A stretch of DNA of 38,208 nucleotides, taken from positions 1 through 38,208 of the forward strand of contig JAJFHL010000182.1 of assembly GCA_021775615.1 (NCBI GenBank). The letters are read 5' to 3'. The position numbers and the translations under genes were made by a program. The notes under the pieces were generated by a model. The model had not been told where the DNA came from. It was given only the letters and a program-made list of their open reading frames with translations, and ran no database searches. This document shows, one piece after another, positions 18,700 to 26,046 of the stretch (within the stretch, counting starts at the first letter, position 1; the number at the start of each line of letters is the position of its first letter). The DNA comes from Hyphomicrobiales bacterium (GTDB taxonomy: Bacteria > Pseudomonadota > Alphaproteobacteria > Rhizobiales > JAJFHB01).

Positions 18700-19524
18700 A
18701 TGCACCGGGTGTCGGCGAACGGAGCGCAGATACCGGCGATCGGCTTCGGCACATGGACCTTGAAAGGCGACGAGTGCGCCCGCCTTGTTGCCCATGCCAT
18801 CGACACCGGCTACCGGCACGTGGACACCGCGGATCTCTATGACAACGAGGAGGCGGTCGGTGAAGGCATCCGCGCCTCCGGCAGCGGCCGCGACGACGTC
18901 TTCCTCACCACCAAGGTGTGGCACACCAACCTCGCCGCGGGCGACTTTCAGCGCTCCGCCGAAAACAGCCTGAAAAAACTCGGCGTCGACAATGTCGATC
19001 TCCTGCTGGTTCACTGGCCCTCCAGGACGGTTCCCCTGGCGGAAACGGTCGGCGCCCTCAACGAGATGAAGGACCGCGGCCTGGCGCGCCATATCGGGGT
19101 ATCGAATTTTCCGGTGCGGCTGGTCGACGAGGCGGCGGGTCTGTCAAAGCATCCTTTGGTCTGCAACCAGGTGGAGTATCATCCGATGCTCAATCAGGAT
19201 GCGGTGATCGCCGCGTGCCGCCGCCATGGCATGGCGGTCGTCTCCTACTGCCCCTTGTGCCGCGACACCGACCTGCTCGCCAGCGAACCGATCACCGGAC
19301 TTGCCTCCAAATACGGGCGCACGGCGGCACAGATCGTGCTGCGCTGGCACGTGCAGCAGAACGGCGTGATCTGCATCCCGCGCACCAAGACCCCGGCGCG
19401 GGTTGCGGAGAACTTCGCGGTCTTCGACTTTGAACTCGGCGACGCGGAGATGACCTCGATCAGCACCCTCGGCGCCCGCGCCTTGCGCATCTGCGACTAC
19501 GAGTTCTCGCCCGAGTGGGACTAA
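18700..19524 (+). CDS. Aldo/keto reductase
   Basis: A 274-residue NAD(P)H-dependent (beta/alpha)8 barrel reductase. The catalytic tetrad is visible as Asp42 and Tyr47 in HVDTADLYDNEEAVG, Lys72 in TTKVW and His105 in LLLVHWPS. The C-terminal cofactor segment is CIPRTKTPARVAENF. It most resembles the 2,5-diketo-D-gluconate reductase-like (DkgA/DkgB) branch, but the substrate is not determined. The start overlaps the smc end region with only 3 bp between stop and start, and a GAGG ribosome site lies inside smc, so it is translationally linked to smc. Its stop is followed 4 bp later by the 266-bp inverted-repeat element. Confidence 0.92.
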   Translation: MHRVSANGAQIPAIGFGTWTLKGDECARLVAHAIDTGYRHVDTADLYDNEEAVGEGIRASGSGRDDVFLTTKVWHTNLAAGDFQRSAENSLKKLGVDNVDLLLVHWPSRTVPLAETVGALNEMKDRGLARHIGVSNFPVRLVDEAAGLSKHPLVCNQVEYHPMLNQDAVIAACRRHGMAVVSYCPLCRDTDLLASEPITGLASKYGRTAAQIVLRWHVQQNGVICIPRTKTPARVAENFAVFDFELGDAEMTSISTLGARALRICDYEFSPEWD

Positions 19525-19528
19525 ACAT

Positions 19529-19794
19529 CTAGACCCTTTCTTCTTCTTACGGAAACGCTTGATGGCGCCAAATCGGCTCGCTCGGCAAGGCGCGGTGCGC
19601 CGTTCGATGCGGTGCATCGGGCAAGCGCCGCAACGCCGCCGACGGGCCGATTTGGCCCACCGAAGGCCAGGTTTTCGCGCCCACTGACCGCGTTACGGCC
19701 CACTCGTGGTCGCCAGACCACGGCGTGAACCGTGCCTTGTCAGCAGACGTGAAAACCCGGTCAAGTGATTCCGTAAGAAGAAGAAAGGGTCTAG
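19529..19794. mobile_element. 266-bp structured element with perfect 26-bp terminal inverted repeats (MITE-like)
   Basis: The sequence at 19529-19554 is exactly repeated in inverse orientation at 19769-19794. Both ends carry CTAG, possibly a duplicated palindromic target, leaving 22-bp terminal repeats starting ACCCTTTC. The interior folds into two further arms. One is CCAAATCGGC/GCCGATTTGG (19568-19577, 19646-19655) enclosing GGCGC-GGT-GCGCC and CGATGC-GGT-GCATCG hairpins. The other pairs 19671-19688 with 19739-19756 (14 of 18 positions), enclosing GTGGTC-GCCA-GACCAC. No open frame of note is inside. It looks like a non-autonomous element or a structured RNA; the convergent flanking genes end at its edges. 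Confidence 0.65.
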
Positions 19795-20102
19795 GTTCTG
19801 TACTCAGCCGAAATCAGCGCCATAATTTCTTCGATCTTCATCGACCGCGGCGCATCTGCACGGCGCATCAGCCGTGCCAGCCGCGGATTGCGGATGCGCT
19901 TGGCGTCACGCCTCAGGTGTGAAATTACCCGTGGCTCGATGCGCGACGGCACACCCTGCAAATCGGCAATGGCATTCAGGAAATTAATCGAATAGACCGA
20001 CCATCCGCAGCTGTAGCGGGTCAGGTCTTCGATGGCGGCGACGCGCAGGGCGTCGAAGTTCCGCTCGACGAAGCGCGGACTGTAGAGGTTCGTATTGGGC
20101 AT
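19791..20102 (-). CDS. Small basic protein of unknown function
   Basis: A protein of about 103 residues beginning MPNTNLYSPRFVERNFDAL, with an amphipathic core (VAAIEDLTRYSCGWSVYSINFLNAIADLQGV) and an Arg-rich second half (RRDAKRIRNPRLARLMRRADAPRS). I do not recognise a family. The start at 20102 is preferred because the 75 residues open upstream look like non-coding sequence, but no good ribosome site is visible at either. The stop codon TAG lies inside the CTAG at the right border of the 266-bp inverted-repeat element, so the C-terminus may have been preserved or changed by its insertion. Confidence 0.5.
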   Translation of the reverse strand: MPNTNLYSPRFVERNFDALRVAAIEDLTRYSCGWSVYSINFLNAIADLQGVPSRIEPRVISHLRRDAKRIRNPRLARLMRRADAPRSMKIEEIMALISAEYRT

Positions 20103-20300
20103 TGGTTTTGTTTCCGAAGCGTTGCATTGCGCACCCGGCCGGGGCCAGGCGCGGCGCCTCGCGGGAACATAGGTACGGTTTCGCATCGGCTGCCGTTCCC
20201 GAAAAAGACGGCGCCGATCGCTTCGCGAGACGAATGGAATAGGCCAATGAAACACCGCAAATGCGGCATTTTTGTACCGGATGGACGTTTGCTGCCCCCA

Positions 20301-20413
20301 GATCACGACCGACTTAGGTTGACTCACCTAAGTCGATAAAACGTGATCGATTCCAATAGTTTAGAGCGGGATCGGACGGAAAACCGGTATCCACCTTTCC
20401 TGATCCCGCTCTA
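20301..20413 (-). repeat. Composite palindromic repeat, copy B (reverse)
   Basis: This is the reverse-orientation copy of the repeat described at 1-107. The palindrome module reads GATCACG...CGACTTAGG, loop TTGACTCA, then CCTAAGTCG...CGTGATC, and the GGATCGGACGGAAAACCGG module follows and ends at GATCCCGCTCTA. Together with 20103-20300 it makes up the spacer between the small unknown gene and the TPR gene. The remainder of that spacer shows no supported gene, only a weak CCGC-AAAT-GCGG hairpin followed by CATTTTT near 20254-20272. Confidence 0.85.
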
Positions 20414-20456
20414 GCAACGGATGCAGGGACTGCGGCCAAACCCCGCTCAACCCGCG

Positions 20457-21236
20457 TCAAAGTGACTGCAGCAGATCCCTGATCTCCTTTGCCTCCACAT
20501 CCGGCACCGGTGCGGCTTCGACCAGTTGCAGGGCCGCCTGGAGGTCAGAGCGCGCCTCATCGGTCCGCTCCGCGGCGATCAGCGCGCGGGCCCGCAGCAC
20601 GAGGTATTCCTTGTCTTCGGGGGCAATGGAGACGGCTTCGGAGAACGCCGTCACCGCCGCATCGTGCTGGCCGTGGGCCATGGCGATGCGGCCGCGTGCC
20701 TCAAGTACACGCTCGGACCCGTCGTCCCAGCCTTCGGCGTCGGTCAGCGCATCTTCCGCCGCGTCGACCTGGCCGAGCTGCACCAGGGAGACGGCGCGCG
20801 CGGCGTGGACATCCGCGGCGTAGATGTCGGGGATGCCGGCATCCTGAACGGCGTCGATCTGAGCGAGCGCTTCCTGCGGGCGCCCCAGGGTCAGCAGCAT
20901 GTCGGCACGCAGGAACAACGTGGACCCGAGATCGAGTTCGAACTCGAGCATCTCGCCCTCATCGTCGGGGTCCTCGATTTCGATATAGAGGGTCATCTCG
21001 CCCTCCGCGCCGAATCCCATTTCAAGCGCCTTGTCCAGGCTGCCGAGAGCGTCTTCGCGGGACCCGAGATAGAACAGACAAAGCGCCCGCCCGAGATGCG
21101 GCGCCGCAAGGTCCGTCGCCTTCGCCATGATACTCTCGAAGGCGGGCAGCAATTCCTTGGCCGTGTGGGCTGACGGATCGCCGAGGATGCCGGCGAACGC
21201 GTCGATCAGTTCAGGGTAGATTGTGTCTTCGGTCAC
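20457..21236 (-). CDS. Tetratricopeptide-repeat protein
   Basis: A 259-residue acidic protein, predicted soluble, made largely of helical TPR-like pairs. LGRALCLFYLGSREDALGSLDKALEMG, LFLRADMLLTLGRPQEALAQIDAVQDAG, HAARAVSLVQLGQVDAAEDALTDAE and RGRIAMAHGQHDAAVTAFSEAVSIAPED show the A-L-Y/A spacing of TPRs; about five units can be seen. There is no signal peptide. TPR proteins act as protein-binding scaffolds and no partner can be named. The start is GTG 21236 with only a weak GGGAC upstream. It is flanked by repeat copies B and C. Confidence 0.78.
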   Translation of the reverse strand: MTEDTIYPELIDAFAGILGDPSAHTAKELLPAFESIMAKATDLAAPHLGRALCLFYLGSREDALGSLDKALEMGFGAEGEMTLYIEIEDPDDEGEMLEFELDLGSTLFLRADMLLTLGRPQEALAQIDAVQDAGIPDIYAADVHAARAVSLVQLGQVDAAEDALTDAEGWDDGSERVLEARGRIAMAHGQHDAAVTAFSEAVSIAPEDKEYLVLRARALIAAERTDEARSDLQAALQLVEAAPVPDVEAKEIRDLLQSL

Positions 21237-21297
21237 TGTTCGTCCCGCCTGTTTGGGCGAGCCTTACCGGAGTTTACCGGATTCGGCCAGTGGCCGG

Positions 21298-21409
21298 AGC
21301 GGGATCAGGAAAAGTGGACACCGGTTTTCCGTCCGATCCCGCTCTAAAATGTAAGAAGCGATCACGTTTCATCGACTTAGGTGGGCCCACTTAATTCGAT
21401 CGTGATCTA
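21298..21409 (+). repeat. Composite palindromic repeat, copy C (tandem, first unit)
   Basis: A full 112-bp copy in the forward orientation: AGCGGGATC...GATCCCGCT (module 1) followed by GATCACG...CGTGATCTA (module 2) with loop GGGCCC. One palindrome arm carries changes (ACTTAATTCG instead of ACCTAAGTCG), so this copy pairs less well. It directly abuts copy D. With copy D it occupies most of the spacer between the TPR gene and the rhodanese gene. Confidence 0.88.
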
Positions 21410-21522
21410 AGCGGGATCAGGGAAAGTGGACACCGGTTTTCCGTCCGATCCTGCTCCAAAATGTTATAGAGCGATCACGTTTTATCGACTTGGGTGGGCC
21501 CACCTAAGTCGATCGTGATCTA
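21410..21522 (+). repeat. Composite palindromic repeat, copy D (tandem, second unit)
   Basis: A full 113-bp copy exactly head to tail with copy C. Its palindrome module has arms CGACTTGGGT/ACCTAAGTCG around GGGCCC. It ends 20 bp before the rhodanese start codon, so the promoter of that gene lies within or upstream of the repeats. Confidence 0.88.
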
Positions 21523-21542
21523 AAGACCGGGAGTGAAATCTG

Positions 21543-21947
21543 ATGGCTCAAAACATCACGATCGGCATCAAGCAGCTCTGCGACGATGCCAACAAGGTGA
21601 TCGAGACCCTGACTGTCGAGCAGGCGATCGAACTTCAAAACGATGACAATGTGGTGATGATCGATATAAGGGATGTCCGGGAGCTGAGCCGGGAAGGGCG
21701 CATTCCGGGTTCTTATCATTGCCCGCGCGGCATGGTCGAGTTCTGGATTGACCCGAACAGTCCCTACCACAAGGACGTCTTTACCCAGGACAAGACATTC
21801 ATATTCCATTGCGCCGGCGGCCTGCGGTCAGCCCTGGCGACCGAGATCGCGCAACGTATGGGCCTCCATCCGGTGTTCAATCTGGCGGGTGGCTACGGCG
21901 CCTGGCGTGACGCCGGCGGTCCGATTGAAGAATACGCCCGCAAATGA
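21543..21947 (+). CDS. Rhodanese-like domain protein
   Basis: A 134-residue single-domain rhodanese. After a short N-terminal helix come VVMIDIRDVRELSREGRIPGSYHCPRGM, the conserved entry to the fold, and FIFHCAGGLRSALAT, whose active-site loop CAGGLRS has the catalytic cysteine that carries persulfide sulfur. GGYGAWRDAGGPI is the typical C-terminal end. It is a sulfurtransferase or sulfur carrier whose partner is not identifiable. ATG 21543 is preceded by GGGAG. The glutathione S-transferase gene starts 21 bp after its stop on the same strand, so the two may be co-transcribed. The gene begins right after the tandem repeats. Confidence 0.9.
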   Translation: MAQNITIGIKQLCDDANKVIETLTVEQAIELQNDDNVVMIDIRDVRELSREGRIPGSYHCPRGMVEFWIDPNSPYHKDVFTQDKTFIFHCAGGLRSALATEIAQRMGLHPVFNLAGGYGAWRDAGGPIEEYARK

Positions 21948-21968
21948 CACCGATTGCGAGACGATGAC

Positions 21969-22631
21969 ATGGCCGACCTGAAACTCATTCTCGGCAACAA
22001 GAACTATTCGTCCTGGTCGTTGCGGCCATGGATCGCCATGCGCCATGCCGGCATCGAGTTCGACGAAGAGGTGGTTCAGCTTGATTTCGACGGGGACGGG
22101 CCGTTCAACGCCCATCTGAAGGACTATTCGCCGGCCGGACGGGTGCCCGTGCTGTTCCACGGAGACACTCCCATCTGGGAGTCCCTGGCGATCCTGGAGT
22201 ATGTCGCAGAGCTCAACCCTGAAAAGGAACTCTGGCCGGCCGACAGACTTGTCCGGGCACAAGCGCGGACCGCGGCAAACGAGATGCATGCGAGCTTCGG
22301 GGCACTGCGGTCGGAACTGCCGATGAACGTCCGGCGCGAACCATCCAAGGTCGACTATTCGCCCTCGGCCCGGAAAGACATCGATCGGGTTCAAGAGATC
22401 TGGAACGATGCGCGTGCCGCGCACGGCGATGGCGGCCCATTCCTGTTTGGCAGCTTTTCCATTGCCGATGCCATGTATGCCCCGGTGGTGAGCCGGCTTG
22501 CCGTCTACGACATCGCATTGGATGGCGCGGCCACCGTCTATATGGAGACGATGCTCGCCCTGCCTGCCTATCAGGAATGGAAGGCAGCGGCAGTGGCCGA
22601 GCCCTGGGTGATTGAAGCCGAAGAGCGATAG
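21969..22631 (+). CDS. Glutathione S-transferase
   Basis: A 220-residue cytosolic glutathione S-transferase-like protein. The thioredoxin-like N-terminal domain contains LILGNKNYSSWSLRPWIAMRHAGIEF, with the likely catalytic Ser of the YSSWSLR loop, and GRVPVLFHGDTPIWESLAILEYVAE, the GSH-binding cis-Pro and ES motif. The helical C-terminal domain has GPFLFGSFSIADAMYAPVVSRL, the N-capping box. ATG 21969 is used; an in-frame TTG at 21954 is the alternative. It follows the rhodanese gene closely, and the shared sulfur chemistry is suggestive only. It converges on the TRAP dctP-like gene, with a hairpin terminator between them. Confidence 0.9.
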   Translation: MADLKLILGNKNYSSWSLRPWIAMRHAGIEFDEEVVQLDFDGDGPFNAHLKDYSPAGRVPVLFHGDTPIWESLAILEYVAELNPEKELWPADRLVRAQARTAANEMHASFGALRSELPMNVRREPSKVDYSPSARKDIDRVQEIWNDARAAHGDGGPFLFGSFSIADAMYAPVVSRLAVYDIALDGAATVYMETMLALPAYQEWKAAAVAEPWVIEAEER

Positions 22632-22648
22632 GCCTTTTTCAATTGAAA

Positions 22649-22677
22649 AGGGCGTTCCGCACCACGCGAAACGCCCT
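22649..22677 (-). terminator. Rho-independent terminator between GST and TRAP binding protein genes
   Basis: A 12-bp stem with one mismatch (AGGGCGTTCCGC / GCGAAACGCCCT) encloses a 5-base loop. On the minus strand it is followed by TTTTCAATTG, so it should end the transcript of the TRAP dctP-like gene; the stem would also act on the plus-strand GST transcript. Confidence 0.75.
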
Positions 22678-22700
22678 CTGAACGACCAGTTCCCGATACT

Positions 22701-23705
22701 CTATTTGCCGAGTACAGTGCGGACCCGTTGAACGAGGGCCTTGCCGTCGATGCCGAGCTTTTCGCAGCGCTCGTACCAGGCGTTGTAAACCGCATCGGTA
22801 TATTCGGGCACGAAGAGGCGCTTGAGTTCGGAGTCAGGCGCCACCCACAACTCCGCTCCTTCGCCTTCCAGGATCTTTTCAACCGAGTTCTGATACTCGT
22901 AGTAGGTGTGAAAACCTTCTTCCTGCAGAGCCCACATTTCGTCCTTGATCAGCTTTTGCAGATCGGCCGGGACCTTCGCCCAGACCTCTTTGTTGGCCAG
23001 GACGGCCCATCCGACGATCGGGCCTGTCTTCCAGTTCTGCAGGTGCTTGGTGACCTGTCCGAAGCCCTGCTGCTGGCCGGCGCAACTTGCCGACATGATA
23101 CCATCGATGAGGCCGCGCTGAAGGGCGGATGAAATCTCGCCCCAGGCAATCGGCGTGGGTTTGGCGCCCAGCGCATTCAGAAGGTGCGCGGACTCTGTGT
23201 TGTTGACCCGGATCTTCTTTCCCTTGAAATCCTCGATCGTCCTGATCGGGGTGGTCGACCACAGGTTCTGCGTACAAAATGCGCCTTCCGCCAGAACCAC
23301 GCTGTTCCAGTTCTCCAGCCAGATCTCAGACAGCATCTGGCCATAGAATGCATCCCAGACGAATTTGTACTCTTCTATGCTCTCAATGAGACCGGGCAGG
23401 TGCGAAAGGCCCATGCGCGGATCGCCGGAACTGAGGTACGGGTGGAGAACCGCGGACATCTGGGCGCGGCCGTCGCGCACAGACGGTGCAAGCTGAGTGC
23501 CCTTCACCAGCGAATTGTTGATGGTGATCTTGGCCCTGCCGTTGGTCGCCTTTTCAATCCGTTCCGGGATCTGGAGCACGGCGCGCGAGTAGGTCGATCC
23601 CGGACCAGGGATCATCACCATGGTGAGATCGACTTCCTGCGCTTGTACGACGGATGCCGCGACCGATACGACAAGGCCGAGACACATTGCCAAAAACGCT
23701 TTCAT
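22701..23705 (-). CDS. TRAP transporter substrate-binding protein (DctP-like)
   Basis: A 334-residue periplasmic solute receptor of a TRAP uptake system. The N-terminus MKAFLAMCLGLVVSVAASVVQAQE is a Sec signal peptide with cleavage likely after AQA. The body contains ENWNSVVLAEGAFCTQNLWSTTPI, IEDFKGKKIRVNNTESAHLLNALGAKPTPIAWGEISSALQRGLIDGIM, the conserved DctP-family ligand-binding core with the Arg that contacts carboxylates. ATG 23705 has an excellent GGAGGAG ribosome site. It is transcribed away from the fused permease gene. The ligand is likely an organic acid but is not identifiable. Confidence 0.93.
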   Translation of the reverse strand: MKAFLAMCLGLVVSVAASVVQAQEVDLTMVMIPGPGSTYSRAVLQIPERIEKATNGRAKITINNSLVKGTQLAPSVRDGRAQMSAVLHPYLSSGDPRMGLSHLPGLIESIEEYKFVWDAFYGQMLSEIWLENWNSVVLAEGAFCTQNLWSTTPIRTIEDFKGKKIRVNNTESAHLLNALGAKPTPIAWGEISSALQRGLIDGIMSASCAGQQQGFGQVTKHLQNWKTGPIVGWAVLANKEVWAKVPADLQKLIKDEMWALQEEGFHTYYEYQNSVEKILEGEGAELWVAPDSELKRLFVPEYTDAVYNAWYERCEKLGIDGKALVQRVRTVLGK

Positions 23706-23778
23706 GATTCTCCTCCTGTTTGAGACAGCCCCCTGATCGCTTCCCCGCGGTTTGCTCTCCACAAACCAGAACATGAAA

Positions 23779-23793
23779 TATTGTATGACAATA
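23779..23793. promoter_or_regulatory. GntR-like operator in the TRAP divergent promoter
   Basis: TATTGTATGACAATA is a perfect 6-bp inverted repeat with a 3-bp spacer, the form recognised by many GntR/FCD regulators. A second, weaker TATCGTATG starts 16 bp further on (23795). The site lies 74 bp upstream of dctP. No regulator gene is adjacent. Confidence 0.55.
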
Positions 23794-23997
23794 ATATCGT
23801 ATGTAAAAGGGCTTTCGAAGCGCCGACGTTCGAGAAACAGTGATTGAACGGGATCGGTCGACGCGACTCGAGTTCAAGTGCGTATTATCAAGCCCGTGTG
23901 GCACGCGCCGGCACCAAGTCCTGACCCTTGGTCGACGAACCAACACGCAGGCAAAACTGGACGAACGTGCATGAAGTCCAATTCGAGGCAGGATGTG

Positions 23998-26028
23998 ATG
24001 CAGACCGGCGACGATGTGGACCATGCGTTCGTTCGATTGGTCGACCGGATCTCGTTTCTATCCGGCATCTTGAGTGCGCTTGCCCTCATCGCGATCGTCT
24101 CGATCATCTGCTACGAGGTGATGTCGCGATCCGTGTTCAATGAGCCAACGGTGTGGGTAACCGAATATGCCACCTATCTGCTGTTGGGCATCGCGTTCAT
24201 GGCACTCGCATATGCGCAGAGGGAGGGCAGCCACATCAGAGTGGAGCTGGTGGTGGGGCAGTTGGCACCGGCGGCGCAGCGCAAGGCCGAACTGCTCACA
24301 CTCTGGGTCGGATTGTTTTTTGTGACCTTTGCCGCCTGGCAGATGGTGTGCTTCAACTTTCAGGAATTTGTGAACGACACGCGCAACTGGGGCCTGCTGG
24401 CCACGCCGCAGTGGATTCCAGAACTCCCCGTTTCTGTTGGTCTTGGCATGTTCGCATTGGCCATTCTGGCCGACATCGCCAAGCTGGGCGGACCACTCAA
24501 CCGGTTCACCGGGTGGACGGTTGCCGGAGCCATGGGCAGCCTGACCGTTGTCCTGATGCTCCTGGGTCCCTATCCCGTACCAATTGCGCAGAGCGGTTTG
24601 GACTGGGGGAGCGTTGCCATCGTCGCGGCCTTTGCCATTGCCATTCCGGCATGGAGCGGTGTGAGAATGCTCGGCGCGTTTGCGGCGGTCATCGTTGCCG
24701 TCGCGCTGGTCTTTTTTCTGGTGCGTGACCTGGGCCTGCTCGCCGTTGGTCTCGGCCTTGTTTTCGGCATGCTGTTTTTTCTGCTGATCGGCGTGCGTAT
24801 TGCCTTGGCGCTGGGGCTGGTCGGTATGCTGGGGTTGTACGTTCTCCTGCCCCAGCCGCAATTGTCGGTTCTGGCCGAGCGTTCATGGAACAGCCTGAAC
24901 ACCTTCACCCTGACCGCCATCCCGATGTTTGTGCTGATGGGCGGGTTGCTGCTGCGCAGCGGCGTGACGACCCAGATGTTCGATGCGCTGTTGCGGTGGT
25001 TCGGTCGCACGCCCGGCGGAATTGCTCATGCCAGCGTCGGGGCCTGCGGAATATTCGCCGCGGTGTCCGGGTCAAGCCTGGCGACCGCGGCAACGATGGG
25101 CGCGGTCGCCTGTCCGGAAATGATCAGGCGCGGCTACAGCCCCCGGCTGACATACGGCGTCATAGCGGCGGGCGGAACACTGGGCATTCTCATCCCGCCC
25201 AGCATCGCCATGATCATCTACGGGACGACGGTCGGCGCCCCGATCACCGATCTGTTCATTGCGGGGATCGTTCCCGGACTTGCCCTGATGGCATCGTTCA
25301 TGGCGGCCATATTCGTATGGTCCCTCGTGATCACCGGATCGGCGCCACGGGGAACGCCCTATACGCTGGGTGAAAAGTTTGCGGCTCTGGTCGGCGTGTT
25401 TCCGTTCATGGCCCTGATCGTTTCCGTGCTGGGGTCGCTTTACCTCGGCATTGCCACTCCCACCGAAGCCGGTGCAATCGGGGTGGCGGTCTCCGTAGTG
25501 CTCTGTGTGCTGCGCGGCAAATTCAGTTGGCGGATGCTCGGGGAAACGGCGCTGGAGACCGTCAAAGTCACGTCGTTCCTGCTTTTGATCGTCGTGGGAG
25601 CGTCCATCCTCTCCTGGGTGTTCGATGCCCTGGAGCTTCCCATCACTCTGGTGGCTGAAGTCCAGGAGGTGGATCTCGCGCCCTGGATGGTGATGGCTCT
25701 GATCGCGCTCATCTATATTTTGCTGGGCATGTTCATCGATCCGATTTCGATGATGTTGATGACGCTGCCGGTCGCCTATCCGCTCGTGATGGCGCTCGGG
25801 TTCGACAAGATCTGGTTCGGCATAGCGCTCGTCATGATGATCGAGGTGGGGATGATCACGCCACCTGTCGGGATCATCCTGTTCGTTTTGCGTGGCATCA
25901 GCGGCGATGTGCCCCTGAAAGAGATCGTGCACGGCGTCATGCCGTTTGTTGCGGTGATCCTGCTCAACGTGGTGCTGATCTATTTTTACCCGGAGATCGT
26001 CACGTGGCTGCCGGGACAAATGAAGTAG
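23998..26028 (+). CDS. Fused TRAP transporter permease (DctQ-DctM)
   Basis: A 676-residue membrane protein joining the small (DctQ) and large (DctM) TRAP permease subunits. The DctQ part (about 1-160) has YEVMSRSVFNEPTVWVTEYATYLLLG and YAQREGSHIRVELV. DctM motifs follow from about 250: RIALALGLVGMLGLYVLLP, GIAHASVGACGIFAAVSGSSLATAATMGAVA, GGTLGILIPPSIAMIIYG, YLGIATPTEAGAIGV and MITPPVGIILFVLRGI. Between them about 90 residues contain extra hydrophobic segments, more than a simple linker. ATG 23998 is preferred (AGGCAGGA upstream); ATG 23971 is in frame. Its partner is the divergent DctP-like protein. Confidence 0.92.
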   Translation: MQTGDDVDHAFVRLVDRISFLSGILSALALIAIVSIICYEVMSRSVFNEPTVWVTEYATYLLLGIAFMALAYAQREGSHIRVELVVGQLAPAAQRKAELLTLWVGLFFVTFAAWQMVCFNFQEFVNDTRNWGLLATPQWIPELPVSVGLGMFALAILADIAKLGGPLNRFTGWTVAGAMGSLTVVLMLLGPYPVPIAQSGLDWGSVAIVAAFAIAIPAWSGVRMLGAFAAVIVAVALVFFLVRDLGLLAVGLGLVFGMLFFLLIGVRIALALGLVGMLGLYVLLPQPQLSVLAERSWNSLNTFTLTAIPMFVLMGGLLLRSGVTTQMFDALLRWFGRTPGGIAHASVGACGIFAAVSGSSLATAATMGAVACPEMIRRGYSPRLTYGVIAAGGTLGILIPPSIAMIIYGTTVGAPITDLFIAGIVPGLALMASFMAAIFVWSLVITGSAPRGTPYTLGEKFAALVGVFPFMALIVSVLGSLYLGIATPTEAGAIGVAVSVVLCVLRGKFSWRMLGETALETVKVTSFLLLIVVGASILSWVFDALELPITLVAEVQEVDLAPWMVMALIALIYILLGMFIDPISMMLMTLPVAYPLVMALGFDKIWFGIALVMMIEVGMITPPVGIILFVLRGISGDVPLKEIVHGVMPFVAVILLNVVLIYFYPEIVTWLPGQMK

Positions 26029-26046
26029 GCGATTGCTGGGTGGGAC

